Positions 25,112-34,795 of a DNA stretch of 56,445 bases are shown one piece after another. This DNA comes from Ruminococcus sp. Lineage in GTDB: Bacteria > Bacillota > Clostridia > Oscillospirales > Ruminococcaceae. The stretch covers positions 1 to 56,445 of the forward strand of contig JAGCWY010000055.1 in assembly GCA_017961625.1 (NCBI GenBank). Direction: 5' to 3'. The position numbers were made by a program, and so were the translations under genes. Each line of letters begins with the position of its first letter. Position 1 is the first letter of the stretch. The notes under the pieces are model-generated. The model was not told the DNA's origin and ran no database searches. It saw only the letters and a program-made list of their open reading frames with translations.

Positions 25112-27865
25112 CTATATCTTAGCAATAAGAATCTTTCTGAGATATACACTGTCAAAGATATCAACCTTTCCATCCTCATTCATGTCAGCAGAGAAGCTAC
25201 TGTTAAGATGGCCTGCACCAAGGAGATATTGCTGCATCATCACAAGATCAGCCGCATTCAATTCGCCGTCCTTGTTTACGTCGCCTTTGATTGGAAGCTC
25301 AATTGCTAATGGAACAGCAGGTTCAAGGACAAACCTCTGACTTTCAGTTCCTGTAAACTGCACCGAATAAAGCTCCGCTCCGACTTTTTTCGTATCTCCT
25401 GCATCAATACAATTATCATTCTGCAATACGGAATAGCTTCCGTCCCTGTTGCAAATTAGTCTAAATTTTTGATTATCAGCTCCCGTATATTCGGTAACTG
25501 AAAGCTTGCCTGAGCTTAACGTGAGAGCTTTTCCGTCTTGCTTTCTAATGGAATATCTGCCGTCATCACCCCTTGTAAAGCTCCATATCTGATCGTTTAG
25601 CGTAAATGGCGAAGGCGAGCCTGTAGGGTCAAACTCCAAGTCAATATTATTTATGTCACTCTGAACGATCTTATCATATATGTCAGCCATAAAGAGTTCT
25701 CCGGTAATGTTTCTTACCGTATAATTACCGTCAGTGACCTCGGGGTGAACAGGCTGGAGACTCCAGAGCTGACAGCCGCCCTCCCAATAATTCCACTGAT
25801 TTATATTGCCGCCATTCTCCTTTGACCATTCGTACACGTCAAGCCCACTTGCGTCCTTTGAACATTTTGAAACTATACCGTAGTCCGATCCGCATTTTTT
25901 CAGCTTGAACAGCTGATTATTCCTGCCAGTATATTTCTGTAGCTCAACATTGACACCGTCACTGGCAGAGCTCTCTGAAACTGTGATGCACATTGACTCG
26001 TTCCCTGCCGAAACGATACGAAAATAATCCTCATCAACTGAGATAAGTCGCCACTGCTGCGCCCAGCTTCCGTTTCGCTCCCATTGCTGTATATTTGTTC
26101 CCTCCTCAATTACACCGTTGGGAATATCTATTGTCATTCCGCTGTTCTGATTTATTATATAATAAAAAACTCCGCTAAGAAGCTCCGTTCCGCTGAGCCT
26201 TGTACAGGCTCCCGAGCCTGATATGTTTTCGGACATGTTTATAAGCTGTGAATTCATATCAGTGAAGTCTGCAAGTCCCGAACGCGATTTGCCTGTGAAC
26301 GCTTTTGTCTGTACGCCCCATACTGACTGATTGTTATTGCCAACTGCAGTAAAAGACATGACCTTCCTTCCGTTTTCGTCATTTGCCGCAAGGAAATAAC
26401 CGTAATAGACCTGGTTCCCGATAATTATTTCAGCTGCTGAGCTGTCCTTTGCTTGCGACCATTTTCCTGTAACGGAACCGCTGATGCTACCATCGGAGTT
26501 CAGCTTAATACTACTGTAATCAATGATTTTTCCGTCTGTAGAACTTCCATGATTGATAAACTCATAATCACCTATGATATCAGTTTCGTCATAGCCTGTT
26601 TCAGAGATCATATCTCCTGCGTACTCATTAGGAGAAACTACAGGCCAGCCCTTTTCATTAAAGAACATAGAGTGTACGCGTACCTCATGATACTCAGCCC
26701 CATCGTCAAAGCGTGTGTGATATACAAGATACCACCTGCCGTCGTCGTCACGCAAAACGGAATTATGTCCGCAAGCCATATAAGCCTTAGTAAGAGAACT
26801 GAATTTGTAATTTCCCATGACCTTGAGTCCTGTTGAGTCAAGATTCGTATCTGTCATAAGCACAGCCTGTCTGCCTGCAGGATCAGTGAAAGGTCCGAGC
26901 GGATAAGTTGAGCGGAATACTCGCATATTATAACCGCCTGCGGAGGTAAGTCCACCGTAAGTTACCCACAAATAATAGTAGCCTGAATCAGCATTGTATT
27001 CGATGAACGCTCCCTCTCCCGACTTGCCATAGCCTCCCGAAATTTTAGTGCCGAAATAGCTATCGATCATTCTTCCGTCAGCAGTCTGTCCGGTTTTCGG
27101 ATGTATGCACTGACCTGTTTCCGGATCTATCTCGAGGGTAAAAATACCGCCGGACCACGAACCGTAGCACATATACATCCTGCCGTTAGTATCAAAGTAA
27201 ATTGTCGGGTCGATAGCGTTTGGATAGAGCTGATTATTAAAATTATCATTACTGAACCAACTGCTGTTGAAGCTAACCTTTCCCTGTGCGATAAGCTCGT
27301 CAATGTTAGTAGAAGTGTACTTGCGGTTAACATTCTTTGTGCTACTCTTTGCGTAGCTGTCATTATTAGTAAATCCTGAGTAGATAAGAGTATCTACAAA
27401 GGTATACGGTCCCTCGATATTCTTTGAAGCAGCGTATGCTATGACTGAGCGCATATAAGTGGACGAAGTACAGAAGTACATGAGATATGCCCCTCTGCTG
27501 CCGTCGCTGTTGATATAATCGCCGTCCCATACCACGTCCGGAGCCCATACCGCAAAGCCACCTTCACAGTCCTCAAGATTTTCACCAGCCCAGTCAAAGG
27601 CTTTTTTGAGGTTCTGCGAAAGATTTGCAAATTCCACATTATTCGTGGTTGCATAGCCATTGGAGAAGCGTCTCCAGCTCTGAAGGTCACTGGACTTAGC
27701 GGCTTCAACATGTGAACCGAATACGTAATAAGTACCATTAGCCTTCACTACAGATGGATCGTGTACGGAAACGCGATTGCCTGCAGCATTAACGGATATC
27801 CAAGGCATAGTTGACAGCATAATGCAACCTGAGAGGGCAGCTGCAATAAGCTTTTTGATTTTCAT
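25112..27865 (-). CDS. Secreted GH43 endo-arabinanase-like protein, two beta-trefoils, dockerin
   Basis: About 917 residues from the ATG at 27865 (GGAGG 8 nt upstream). The open frame continues to 28012 but contains the promoter. Signal peptide 1-27. The GH43 propeller (about 28-370) begins VSVHDPSVVKANGTYYVFGSH, with WAPDVVWDG and NAIDPTIYF; the following beta-barrel (about 380-500) is typical of long endo-arabinanases. A ricin-type trefoil (CBM13-like, about 525-680) with paired QQW/NQW motifs is followed by a second, more divergent trefoil (about 685-830). A C-terminal dockerin (GDVNKDGELNAADLVMMQQ, then DIFDSVYLRKIL) attaches it to the cellulosome. Likely cuts arabinan or arabinoxylan side chains outside the cell. 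Confidence 0.9.
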   Translation of the reverse strand: MKIKKLIAAALSGCIMLSTMPWISVNAAGNRVSVHDPSVVKANGTYYVFGSHVEAAKSSDLQSWRRFSNGYATTNNVEFANLSQNLKKAFDWAGENLEDCEGGFAVWAPDVVWDGDYINSDGSRGAYLMYFCTSSTYMRSVIAYAASKNIEGPYTFVDTLIYSGFTNNDSYAKSSTKNVNRKYTSTNIDELIAQGKVSFNSSWFSNDNFNNQLYPNAIDPTIYFDTNGRMYMCYGSWSGGIFTLEIDPETGQCIHPKTGQTADGRMIDSYFGTKISGGYGKSGEGAFIEYNADSGYYYLWVTYGGLTSAGGYNMRVFRSTYPLGPFTDPAGRQAVLMTDTNLDSTGLKVMGNYKFSSLTKAYMACGHNSVLRDDDGRWYLVYHTRFDDGAEYHEVRVHSMFFNEKGWPVVSPNEYAGDMISETGYDETDIIGDYEFINHGSSTDGKIIDYSSIKLNSDGSISGSVTGKWSQAKDSSAAEIIIGNQVYYGYFLAANDENGRKVMSFTAVGNNNQSVWGVQTKAFTGKSRSGLADFTDMNSQLINMSENISGSGACTRLSGTELLSGVFYYIINQNSGMTIDIPNGVIEEGTNIQQWERNGSWAQQWRLISVDEDYFRIVSAGNESMCITVSESSASDGVNVELQKYTGRNNQLFKLKKCGSDYGIVSKCSKDASGLDVYEWSKENGGNINQWNYWEGGCQLWSLQPVHPEVTDGNYTVRNITGELFMADIYDKIVQSDINNIDLEFDPTGSPSPFTLNDQIWSFTRGDDGRYSIRKQDGKALTLSSGKLSVTEYTGADNQKFRLICNRDGSYSVLQNDNCIDAGDTKKVGAELYSVQFTGTESQRFVLEPAVPLAIELPIKGDVNKDGELNAADLVMMQQYLLGAGHLNSSFSADMNEDGKVDIFDSVYLRKILIAKI

Positions 27866-27898
27866 TTCGATCGCCTCCAATATAAATTCGTTGATATT

Positions 27899-27927
27899 AT
27901 TATAAAGTTTTTTAGCTAATTTGTCAA
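27899..27927 (-). promoter_or_regulatory. Consensus sigma-A promoter of the secreted GH43 gene
   Basis: Minus strand: TTGACA (27927-27922), 17 nt, TATAAT (27904-27899). Perfect match. Confidence 0.9.
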
Positions 27928-28094
27928 TAAATCTTAGGTGTACAAAAATATTTTGCCTGTGAACTATAGTACTCAATACAGTTAAATCATAAAAAAACTC
28001 CGCAGAAGTCATAACGATGTTATCTTATAAATTCAAAACTGTAAATTGTTTTCGGACTTACATTCGATCAAATACATTTTTATGAAAAAAAATA

Positions 28095-28123
28095 TTGACA
28101 TTAGAAATTTATATTGATATAAT
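28095..28123 (+). promoter_or_regulatory. Consensus sigma-A promoter of serine hydrolase gene
   Basis: TTGACA (28095-28100), 17 nt, TATAAT (28118-28123). Perfect match, divergent from the GH43 promoter about 170 bp away. Confidence 0.9.
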
Positions 28124-28183
28124 ATTGATACTTTATGAAACTTCTATCGAATCTATAGATCTCAATCAATACGGAGGTATATT

Positions 28184-29170
28184 ATGACAAAAGACGAACT
28201 TCATAGGTATATTGAAGAAAGCAAGGGCAATGAGAACAACATATGCCAGATTTGCGCTTACAAAGACGGGCAAATGGTATACAGTGATACTTGGCATGAT
28301 TACAAGAAAGATGACTGCGTACACATAATGTCTGCTACAAAAAGCATCACGGCTTTGCTCATAGGTATTGCTCTTGATAAAGGTCAGATAAAAAGTATTG
28401 ATGATAAAGTTCTTGATTATTTCCCTGATTACAAGGTCAAACGCGGTGAAAAAACAATATACGATGTGACTATCAAGCATCTGCTGACTATGAGAGCACC
28501 ATATAAAGGTAAGGGTGATCCATGGTCAAAAGTATGTTCAAGCGATAATTGGACTTATACGTCCCTTGACTTTCTTGGAGGAAGGAACGGTCTGACAGGC
28601 GAATTCAACTATAAGACTGTGTGTCTGCATATTCTCACTGGATTACTATACAAGGCAACAAAAATGAAGACTGTTGATTACGCCAACACCTATCTTTTTG
28701 AACCGCTAGGTATTAAACCATACTCGGTTTTTATCGCCAAATCAGCTGAAGAGCACAAACAGTTCACTATAGAGAAAACTCCAAAAGAGAATGTATGGTT
28801 CTGCGATACAGAGAACTTGGGAACTCCCGGATACGGACTATGTATGTCGGCAGAGGATATGGCTAAGATAGGTCTGTTATGTCTGAACAATGGAGTTTAT
28901 AACGGAAAACGCATTATTTCTTCAAGCTGGATTGAAGAAATGACACATCCGAGAAAAATTGAAAATCAGAACTGGCAAGGCATGGAATATGGTTATCTAT
29001 GGTGGATAATAGACCGTAAAAAGAAAATATATGCCGCTATCGGCAACAGCGGCAATGTTATCTATATTAATCCCGAAAAGAACAATGTTATTACAGTAGC
29101 GTCCTATTTCAAGCCTACTTTAATGGACAGAGTCGATTTTATCAGAGAGCATATAGAAAATATTCTTTAA
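28184..29170 (+). CDS. Beta-lactamase-fold serine hydrolase
   Basis: A 328-residue member of the class-C beta-lactamase/esterase superfamily. The SxxK nucleophile motif appears as SATKSITALLIG (about residue 50), and the C-terminal half has the expected GYGLCMSAEDMAKIGLLCL and WWIIDRKKKIYAAIGNSG segments. These proteins act as esterases or peptidases on diverse small substrates; true lactamase function is not implied. No signal peptide is visible, so it is cytoplasmic. ACGGAGG precedes the ATG. It stands alone between two dockerin genes, and its role there is unknown. Confidence 0.85.
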   Translation: MTKDELHRYIEESKGNENNICQICAYKDGQMVYSDTWHDYKKDDCVHIMSATKSITALLIGIALDKGQIKSIDDKVLDYFPDYKVKRGEKTIYDVTIKHLLTMRAPYKGKGDPWSKVCSSDNWTYTSLDFLGGRNGLTGEFNYKTVCLHILTGLLYKATKMKTVDYANTYLFEPLGIKPYSVFIAKSAEEHKQFTIEKTPKENVWFCDTENLGTPGYGLCMSAEDMAKIGLLCLNNGVYNGKRIISSSWIEEMTHPRKIENQNWQGMEYGYLWWIIDRKKKIYAAIGNSGNVIYINPEKNNVITVASYFKPTLMDRVDFIREHIENIL

Positions 29171-29508
29171 ACGTTATACGAACGGAATACTACTCTATAA
29201 AGCTAAGCAATATCCTGAATATACTGCCGTTATAGATGTGGCGATTTCCGTTGATGCGGATATTCTCAGCGATATATATGTATTTATACTGAAAAAGGCA
29301 GTCCCCTTTTGAACTAAAAAGCACAAGTAGAAAGCCACTGGTTTGTATGTCATTATCTAAAAAAGACTCATAGTCAGAAAACTATTATTTATTCTAAGAA
29401 CTGTGCGTATAAAAACATTATATGTATATAGATTGTTGCAATTCAAAAAATAACATGATATAATAAAAGTAAGATTTTCATACCAATAAAACAGAACGGA
29501 GGTTTTCT
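29171..29508. other. Intergenic region before ABAB dockerin gene
   Basis: 338 bp, AT-rich. Apart from the promoter at 29436-29464, I see no gene, hairpin or repeat that I can support. Confidence 0.6.
29436..29464 (+). promoter_or_regulatory. Sigma-A promoter of ABAB dockerin gene
   Basis: TTGCAA (29436-29441), 17 nt, TATAAT (29459-29464), 44 nt before the ATG at 29509. Confidence 0.75.
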
Positions 29509-31917
29509 ATGAAATTTATCAAAAAAATATTATCAACTACTGCTGCACTGGCAATTTCTATTAGTAATGCCGCTGTATTTACTACAGAATCATATTCCGC
29601 AGCCGTTAACTGGGACAAGTTATTGGAAGACAAATCTGGATGGCTTCCTTATGACTTCGGTTCAGCAATGTATTTTCATAATAATTACGGTAATACCAAA
29701 GTCGAAGGCGATTTGATATGTATCGTTTATCATGTTCCCGATTCCTACAAAATGTCTGCTGATATCAGCTCTTTCACACGTGAAAGTAGAACGGTAGCTG
29801 AGGCTGAATATGAGTGTAATACATTTGACTTCAGGTTTACCAATACATCTTCTAGGAGAAGTAATGTAATAACTTCAAAGATCAGCGAAACAAGCTCAGT
29901 CGGTTATCATTACGAAGCACTGATGATCATGAACAACTGCGCAGAAGGCTTTGATATTGACATCAGCCTTCAGGATACGAAAACTGGAAAATCTTCTGAC
30001 AGCGTAAGGTATACATTCGTAAATGATGAAGGCAAGTTGAAAGAGACCGATATTTACGACTGGCTGCCGGATTCTGTACCCGAATTCAATGAATATATTG
30101 ATAAAAATGGAAATATCTCATTTAGAGACGGGTTACTAGTATATTGCAAAAATATAATCCCCTCCACGGGAGAATCACTGAACGTTGAACAGACAGGATC
30201 TGGAAAACTCGGTCTCGCTGTTGACACATACATAAGCAAAGACAACATCATTCAAGCCGTAGGTGGAACCAACAGTATTTTGAAGGTCTATAAGGGTGAA
30301 AATGAAGGCAACGTTGATATAACATTTAACTCAGGCAGAGAATGGGCAACAGACGACACCGATCTTTATTCAGAGACTGCTTCTGTTTACGTAGATAAAG
30401 ATCTTAATATTACCGAAAATGTCAAGGATATCCCAGACTGGATACCTCAGGACTATGAAGCAGCTGTAAAGTTCAGCAATGAACACGGTTCATCATTTGT
30501 AAACGACGGTATTATATGCTTTGTCCAAAACGAAAAGTCAGACAGCCTTGGTGAATATCCTGTAGGCTTTGAAGGCTCAATTTCCAAAAACATCGCAGGC
30601 TATGAGCTCATCAACAAGGTGTATGACGATCCCGAAGATAAATATTACGCATATAATGTAAGAGCTTATGATATACCAAACGACTCTAATCTCACTGTTA
30701 ATTTCAAATACGGAAGTAGCAACTCTAATATAAGGACAATCAGTTCATACAGCTTTCAAAAGGATAGCACAGGTTACATAACCCAGACTGATAAGTATTC
30801 ATGGCTGCCGGACTGTCATGAGGAATTCAATGCATACTTTGAAAAGCATGGTTCTTTTTCCATACAGAATGGCTATGTATTGTACTGTACAAATATCCCC
30901 GCTTCGGATATAGTTTCTTTAACGTCTGAACAAAAAGGCACTGGAACATTGATTGAGGATCACGAAGAAGTATCAATAAAACATGAAGTAGCGTCAATAA
31001 ATACAGAAGCACCCGATAGCAGTGTCCAAAATCATATAATAAAGCTTTTTAAGCCTGTAAAACCCGGCACAGTCAAGCTTATAATTTCAAAGAAAAAAAA
31101 TCCAGAACAAAAGATCTCAGTTGAAGAAGCGTGTGCATATTTTACTGTCACCGAGGATATGCACATAATACCTGCAGAAGAAAAGGATATGAAAACAACA
31201 GTCAAGGGTGACTGTAACGGTGATGGTATTTTGGGTATTTCAGACCTTGTCTCCATGAACAGGTGGCTCCTGGGCAAGGACAATCTGCCTGAATACGGTA
31301 TTGCAGACATTAACGGCGACGATAATTTTGATATATTCGACTTTGTTGAACTACGCAAGCTTATTATAAAGACAATCAAGGACGAACCAAGACCTGTTAT
31401 GTTATTCATTGATGAGAACTACGCATGGTTAGCTTACCAGGAAGTTACTGTTATAGATCAATACGGTTCAGCTTACAAATTCAAATATAGTAACGAAACG
31501 GCTAGCTGGTCAGATGCCAAGGACGACCTAATCGTGATAGACTCTGATAATTGGTATGAACAGGTTCTTGGTATAATGGCATCAGGCAATGACTCAACCG
31601 TACAAATTCCCGACAGTGCAATGGCGGAAATAAACAAGTTTACTCAAAAAGCTGAAAGCTATAGTAAGTCAGAATTGAGTGGCATCGGATATATGTGCGA
31701 TGCCGGCAGCAGTTCTGTATATATTATAGGCTCTGACACCAACGGTAATCCTGTTAATGCAAAAATTGCAACTTGTGGAGATTTTTACGGTTGGATAGAT
31801 ACTTCATCGGTAAAGGATTTCATAAAACTGCTCAGCAGCTACAATATTTACGGAAGTGATATCATAGACCTACTTGAATACAACCGTTATTCAGACTATT
31901 ATTCGTTTCTGATTTAG
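29509..31917 (+). CDS. Secreted dockerin protein with four alternating repeat modules (ABAB)
   Basis: 802 residues, signal peptide 1-30. Four modules of about 110-150 residues each open with a related line: WLPYDFGSAMYFHNNYG (about 44), WLPDSVPEFNEYIDKNG (185), WIPQDYEAAVKFSNEHG (311) and WLPDCHEEFNAYFEKHG (432). Modules 1 and 3 continue as DLICIV/GIICFV and modules 2 and 4 as LLVYCKNI/YVLYCTNI, so the order is A-B-A-B. A dockerin follows (GDCNGDGILGISDLVSMNRW...FDIFDFVELRKLII, about 566-625), then a C-terminal domain of about 170 residues that I do not recognise. No catalytic motif is evident. Extracellular and cellulosome-attached. Function unknown; adhesion or polysaccharide binding is possible. 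Confidence 0.8.
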   Translation: MKFIKKILSTTAALAISISNAAVFTTESYSAAVNWDKLLEDKSGWLPYDFGSAMYFHNNYGNTKVEGDLICIVYHVPDSYKMSADISSFTRESRTVAEAEYECNTFDFRFTNTSSRRSNVITSKISETSSVGYHYEALMIMNNCAEGFDIDISLQDTKTGKSSDSVRYTFVNDEGKLKETDIYDWLPDSVPEFNEYIDKNGNISFRDGLLVYCKNIIPSTGESLNVEQTGSGKLGLAVDTYISKDNIIQAVGGTNSILKVYKGENEGNVDITFNSGREWATDDTDLYSETASVYVDKDLNITENVKDIPDWIPQDYEAAVKFSNEHGSSFVNDGIICFVQNEKSDSLGEYPVGFEGSISKNIAGYELINKVYDDPEDKYYAYNVRAYDIPNDSNLTVNFKYGSSNSNIRTISSYSFQKDSTGYITQTDKYSWLPDCHEEFNAYFEKHGSFSIQNGYVLYCTNIPASDIVSLTSEQKGTGTLIEDHEEVSIKHEVASINTEAPDSSVQNHIIKLFKPVKPGTVKLIISKKKNPEQKISVEEACAYFTVTEDMHIIPAEEKDMKTTVKGDCNGDGILGISDLVSMNRWLLGKDNLPEYGIADINGDDNFDIFDFVELRKLIIKTIKDEPRPVMLFIDENYAWLAYQEVTVIDQYGSAYKFKYSNETASWSDAKDDLIVIDSDNWYEQVLGIMASGNDSTVQIPDSAMAEINKFTQKAESYSKSELSGIGYMCDAGSSSVYIIGSDTNGNPVNAKIATCGDFYGWIDTSSVKDFIKLLSSYNIYGSDIIDLLEYNRYSDYYSFLI

Positions 31918-31943
31918 TCAGTTTAGCTGAACAACTAAAATAC

Positions 31944-31977
31944 AACGGCTTGCCAGTTAAAAGGCAAGCCGTTTTTT
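31944..31977 (+). terminator. Intrinsic terminator after ABAB dockerin gene
   Basis: AACGGCTTGCC and its perfect complement with an 8-nt loop, followed by six T. Confidence 0.92.
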
Positions 31978-32151
31978 GGGAACCAAGAACTGCAGCTCCC
32001 ATAAGGAGAGCTGTTTCGTTCAATTTTCTATACTGTCTTTTAGTCTTGTACATAAAACATTTTTCTCTTCACACATGCCTTCAAAACTGCATTTATTCAA
32101 TCTGTTTTATGACATTATCCAAGAAGCCATTTCTTTATACTTATTTTATTA

Positions 32152-34353
32152 TCAAGCGAACTTCAACTCATTGAAATCTGCATATCCTGAAGAAGAATTT
32201 GTATCAATGTACATACCTATTCTCATTACCTGATCTTTAGTTTCATGATCATCAGACCAGTATTTTAATACTTCTTCAAGATTGAAACCATTTTCAAGAT
32301 GACATGTCTCATTAGTTTTTATCTGATCGCCCTTGCGGAAGAACTCTATATCAGTACCTATCATACCTGTAAGTATATCTTCTCGGGCTACGTCTTTTTT
32401 CATATAGTACTCTTTACCATTAAGAGTTACTGTCGTGAAATCATTCTCGTTCAAAACAGTCTGCTCATAATAATCCAATTCACTGAAATCTATACCGCCT
32501 TCATGGATAAAGAACCTCAGTGAGCAATTACCCTGATATACGGTGCCTCTCAGGACCATGTCCACAAAATCGTCTGCCTTTAAATCAACGGAGTAATTGA
32601 TATCAAAGTCCTTGCTCGACTTTCGGCTATCGCTGTCGGTATAGTCCTCATAGCTTTCACAGGTATAAAAGCTTATATCGCTCCAATCAGATGTTAATGA
32701 ACCATCGTTTCTAACAACTGTCCGAAGTCTGTCATCATTGTAATTATTAGACGAAACATATATACATCTCTGACCGTCTGTTCTGGAATCGGCATGATCT
32801 CCCACCAGCAAAACAGCTTCGTCATCAGAAAGAGGTATCTCGCGGGATTTATTAAGAACGTATTTCGTGAGGAGAACAAGATCACTTACGTTACTTCTAA
32901 AGTCTCCGTTGACATCACCTGAAGTTTCTATTCTGTTCACACCCATAGAGTTGATTATCGCTTTGCGGCATTCGATTACATCAAAGCTGTTAACCACACC
33001 GTCCCCATTGAGATCTCCGCGTACATCAGGTTCAAACTTCTGAATACCAACACAAAACTCAGGGTCACCAGATGCAATATAAAAATCATCAACATAGTAA
33101 TCAACAGGAGCTGACGGAATGAATACCACTCTGTACTTATGAAAAACATCATGAGAAAAGGTAAAAAGTAAGTCACTGATATTGGTCCACTGTCCGGACT
33201 TGCAGACTCTTGAACCAGATTTTATTTCCAGATTATACATAAGAGGCTCATCAGTGTATTCTACAAGCTGTACCTCAAATGATACATCGTCTTTTGAATT
33301 ATTGAATATTCTTGCTCCCGTCTGATAATAGCTTCTGGAAATATCTTCCGATTCCGGCAGATCATAGGGATCCAGCTCATAGAAAAACGAAGCCTCACCA
33401 TGTTCATCGGACTGCGTTATATGCAGTGAATGTGTTCCGCTGTAAAAACGTTCATCTGAAATTACCAAAGAAGGCTCTTCGCCGAGAACTCCGGTTTTGT
33501 CATTTCCCGATTCAAAATCGACCTTGATGATCTTTCCGTCAATATCAACGGGCAGCGGATCATGCTCTTCATAAGGCCTTACGGGCACAGTCTTTCCGAA
33601 AACGCTTTCATCGGCAATATCATAGGTTATATCCAGTGAGTTCAGCTTTGCGGAGCCGCTGCTCCTGTACGCCTCAAGATCAAACTGCACATCGTAAATA
33701 AAGCCAAGATCGAGTCCGGCTGACGACCACGCCTTGAAATGCTCCAAAACATCTATGGTACCATCTATATGATTACTCTTTCCAAGCTCAAGAGGCTCCC
33801 GCCTCGCAACGCTCCAGTATATCTTATACTGATTGGACGCATCAAAGCCGGTATTACTGTTTTCCCTGTATATATCGTAGTTAGTACCGTCAACGGTCAC
33901 GGTAGATATTGCATCTACATTTCCCGGCGGACGCCATGAGCCCCATACTTCAACAATGTTAAAAAGGGTGTCCGGATGGGTGAACCAGCCCCTGACGCCT
34001 ACATATTCGCTTCCTCCGGGTGTAATGTCAAGATCGTATCTTACCTTGCATTCCCTGAACTGGTATGCGCTTACTGTGTTCTTTTCAAAAGACTTTCCTT
34101 TTGTGACAGCGAAATTATGGATCTCCTCCCAGCTGGCAGTAAAACCGTTAGTACCGGAATTCTCGTATTCGATCGTTCCGGTATAGTTATTATTCCAAAC
34201 ATCATATACATAACCGTCAACTTCACCTTTATCCATATAATCGGCGGCATTGGCTACAATAACCCTATTTGAAATGTTAATGAAGTTATTCGCTCCAAAG
34301 AGACATATTCCTGCGGTAATAGTTGATATTAATTTTATCAATTGTTTCTTCAT
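32152..34353 (-). CDS. Secreted dockerin protein with inactive GH11-like module and CBM22-like module
   Basis: About 733 residues. The ATG at 34353 (MKKQLIKLIS) is chosen by spacing from GGGGTG. Signal peptide to about 33. GH11-like module about 40-245: GYVYDVWNNNYTG, then TLFNIVEVWGSWRPPG, where the active relative has VEYYIVEGWGDWRPPG, so the nucleophile Glu is Leu; the acid/base strand FDLEAYRSSGSAKLNS is kept. Residues 270-425 resemble CBM4/22 (VDFESGNDKTG...VDYYVDDFYIASG). The dockerin (about 433-495) has the FDVIECRKAII half first and the SDLVLLTKYVL half second. The C-terminal 200 residues look like a further, heavily diverged GH11 module (VTLNGKEYYMKKDV, NSSSGYADFNELKF). Likely binds rather than cuts xylan. 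Confidence 0.78.
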   Translation of the reverse strand: MKKQLIKLISTITAGICLFGANNFINISNRVIVANAADYMDKGEVDGYVYDVWNNNYTGTIEYENSGTNGFTASWEEIHNFAVTKGKSFEKNTVSAYQFRECKVRYDLDITPGGSEYVGVRGWFTHPDTLFNIVEVWGSWRPPGNVDAISTVTVDGTNYDIYRENSNTGFDASNQYKIYWSVARREPLELGKSNHIDGTIDVLEHFKAWSSAGLDLGFIYDVQFDLEAYRSSGSAKLNSLDITYDIADESVFGKTVPVRPYEEHDPLPVDIDGKIIKVDFESGNDKTGVLGEEPSLVISDERFYSGTHSLHITQSDEHGEASFFYELDPYDLPESEDISRSYYQTGARIFNNSKDDVSFEVQLVEYTDEPLMYNLEIKSGSRVCKSGQWTNISDLLFTFSHDVFHKYRVVFIPSAPVDYYVDDFYIASGDPEFCVGIQKFEPDVRGDLNGDGVVNSFDVIECRKAIINSMGVNRIETSGDVNGDFRSNVSDLVLLTKYVLNKSREIPLSDDEAVLLVGDHADSRTDGQRCIYVSSNNYNDDRLRTVVRNDGSLTSDWSDISFYTCESYEDYTDSDSRKSSKDFDINYSVDLKADDFVDMVLRGTVYQGNCSLRFFIHEGGIDFSELDYYEQTVLNENDFTTVTLNGKEYYMKKDVAREDILTGMIGTDIEFFRKGDQIKTNETCHLENGFNLEEVLKYWSDDHETKDQVMRIGMYIDTNSSSGYADFNELKFA

Positions 34354-34389
34354 AATCATCACCCCATAAGATAGGAATTCTTTAATCAA

Positions 34390-34418
34390 ATTATATTATT
34401 CAGCATACTAAAAGTCAA
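34390..34418 (-). promoter_or_regulatory. Sigma-A promoter of pseudo-GH11 dockerin gene
   Basis: Minus strand: TTGACT (34418-34413), 17 nt, TATAAT (34395-34390). The stretch 34420-34795 beyond it holds nothing I can identify. Confidence 0.82.
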
Positions 34419-34795
34419 GTCATTTATTGTTATCTGATTTTTACGATTAGAAATCAATTATCCCAATTCAGATTATATCAGCTTAAATGAGAATGAGCAT
34501 GGGTCACAGACAGAGATGGATTCAGATATTTGAAACGAACCTGTTTAGCGTCTGATACGCGCCTCACTCCTTCTTTACCTTTTCTTTTTTTGAAGTCAAG
34601 AGAGATTTGTGATGTCAAGGTTGTTACTTCGTTGAAATGTTCATTCTGCAAATCATATGTAATCCCCTACATCAATAAAGACTATCTTATCCTACCAGAC
34701 AAATGGAATCTTAATATAATCAACATTTCAAACAAAAGAATAACTCCTTCTGAAACAAAGCTATATTCTTTCACCTCTTTAAACTGTATCCAATA

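Noticed and set aside
29171..29300. Possible remnant gene after the serine hydrolase
   Set aside because: A short readable stretch (VIDVAISVDADILSDIYVF) occurs, but there is no start, no family resemblance and many stops around it.
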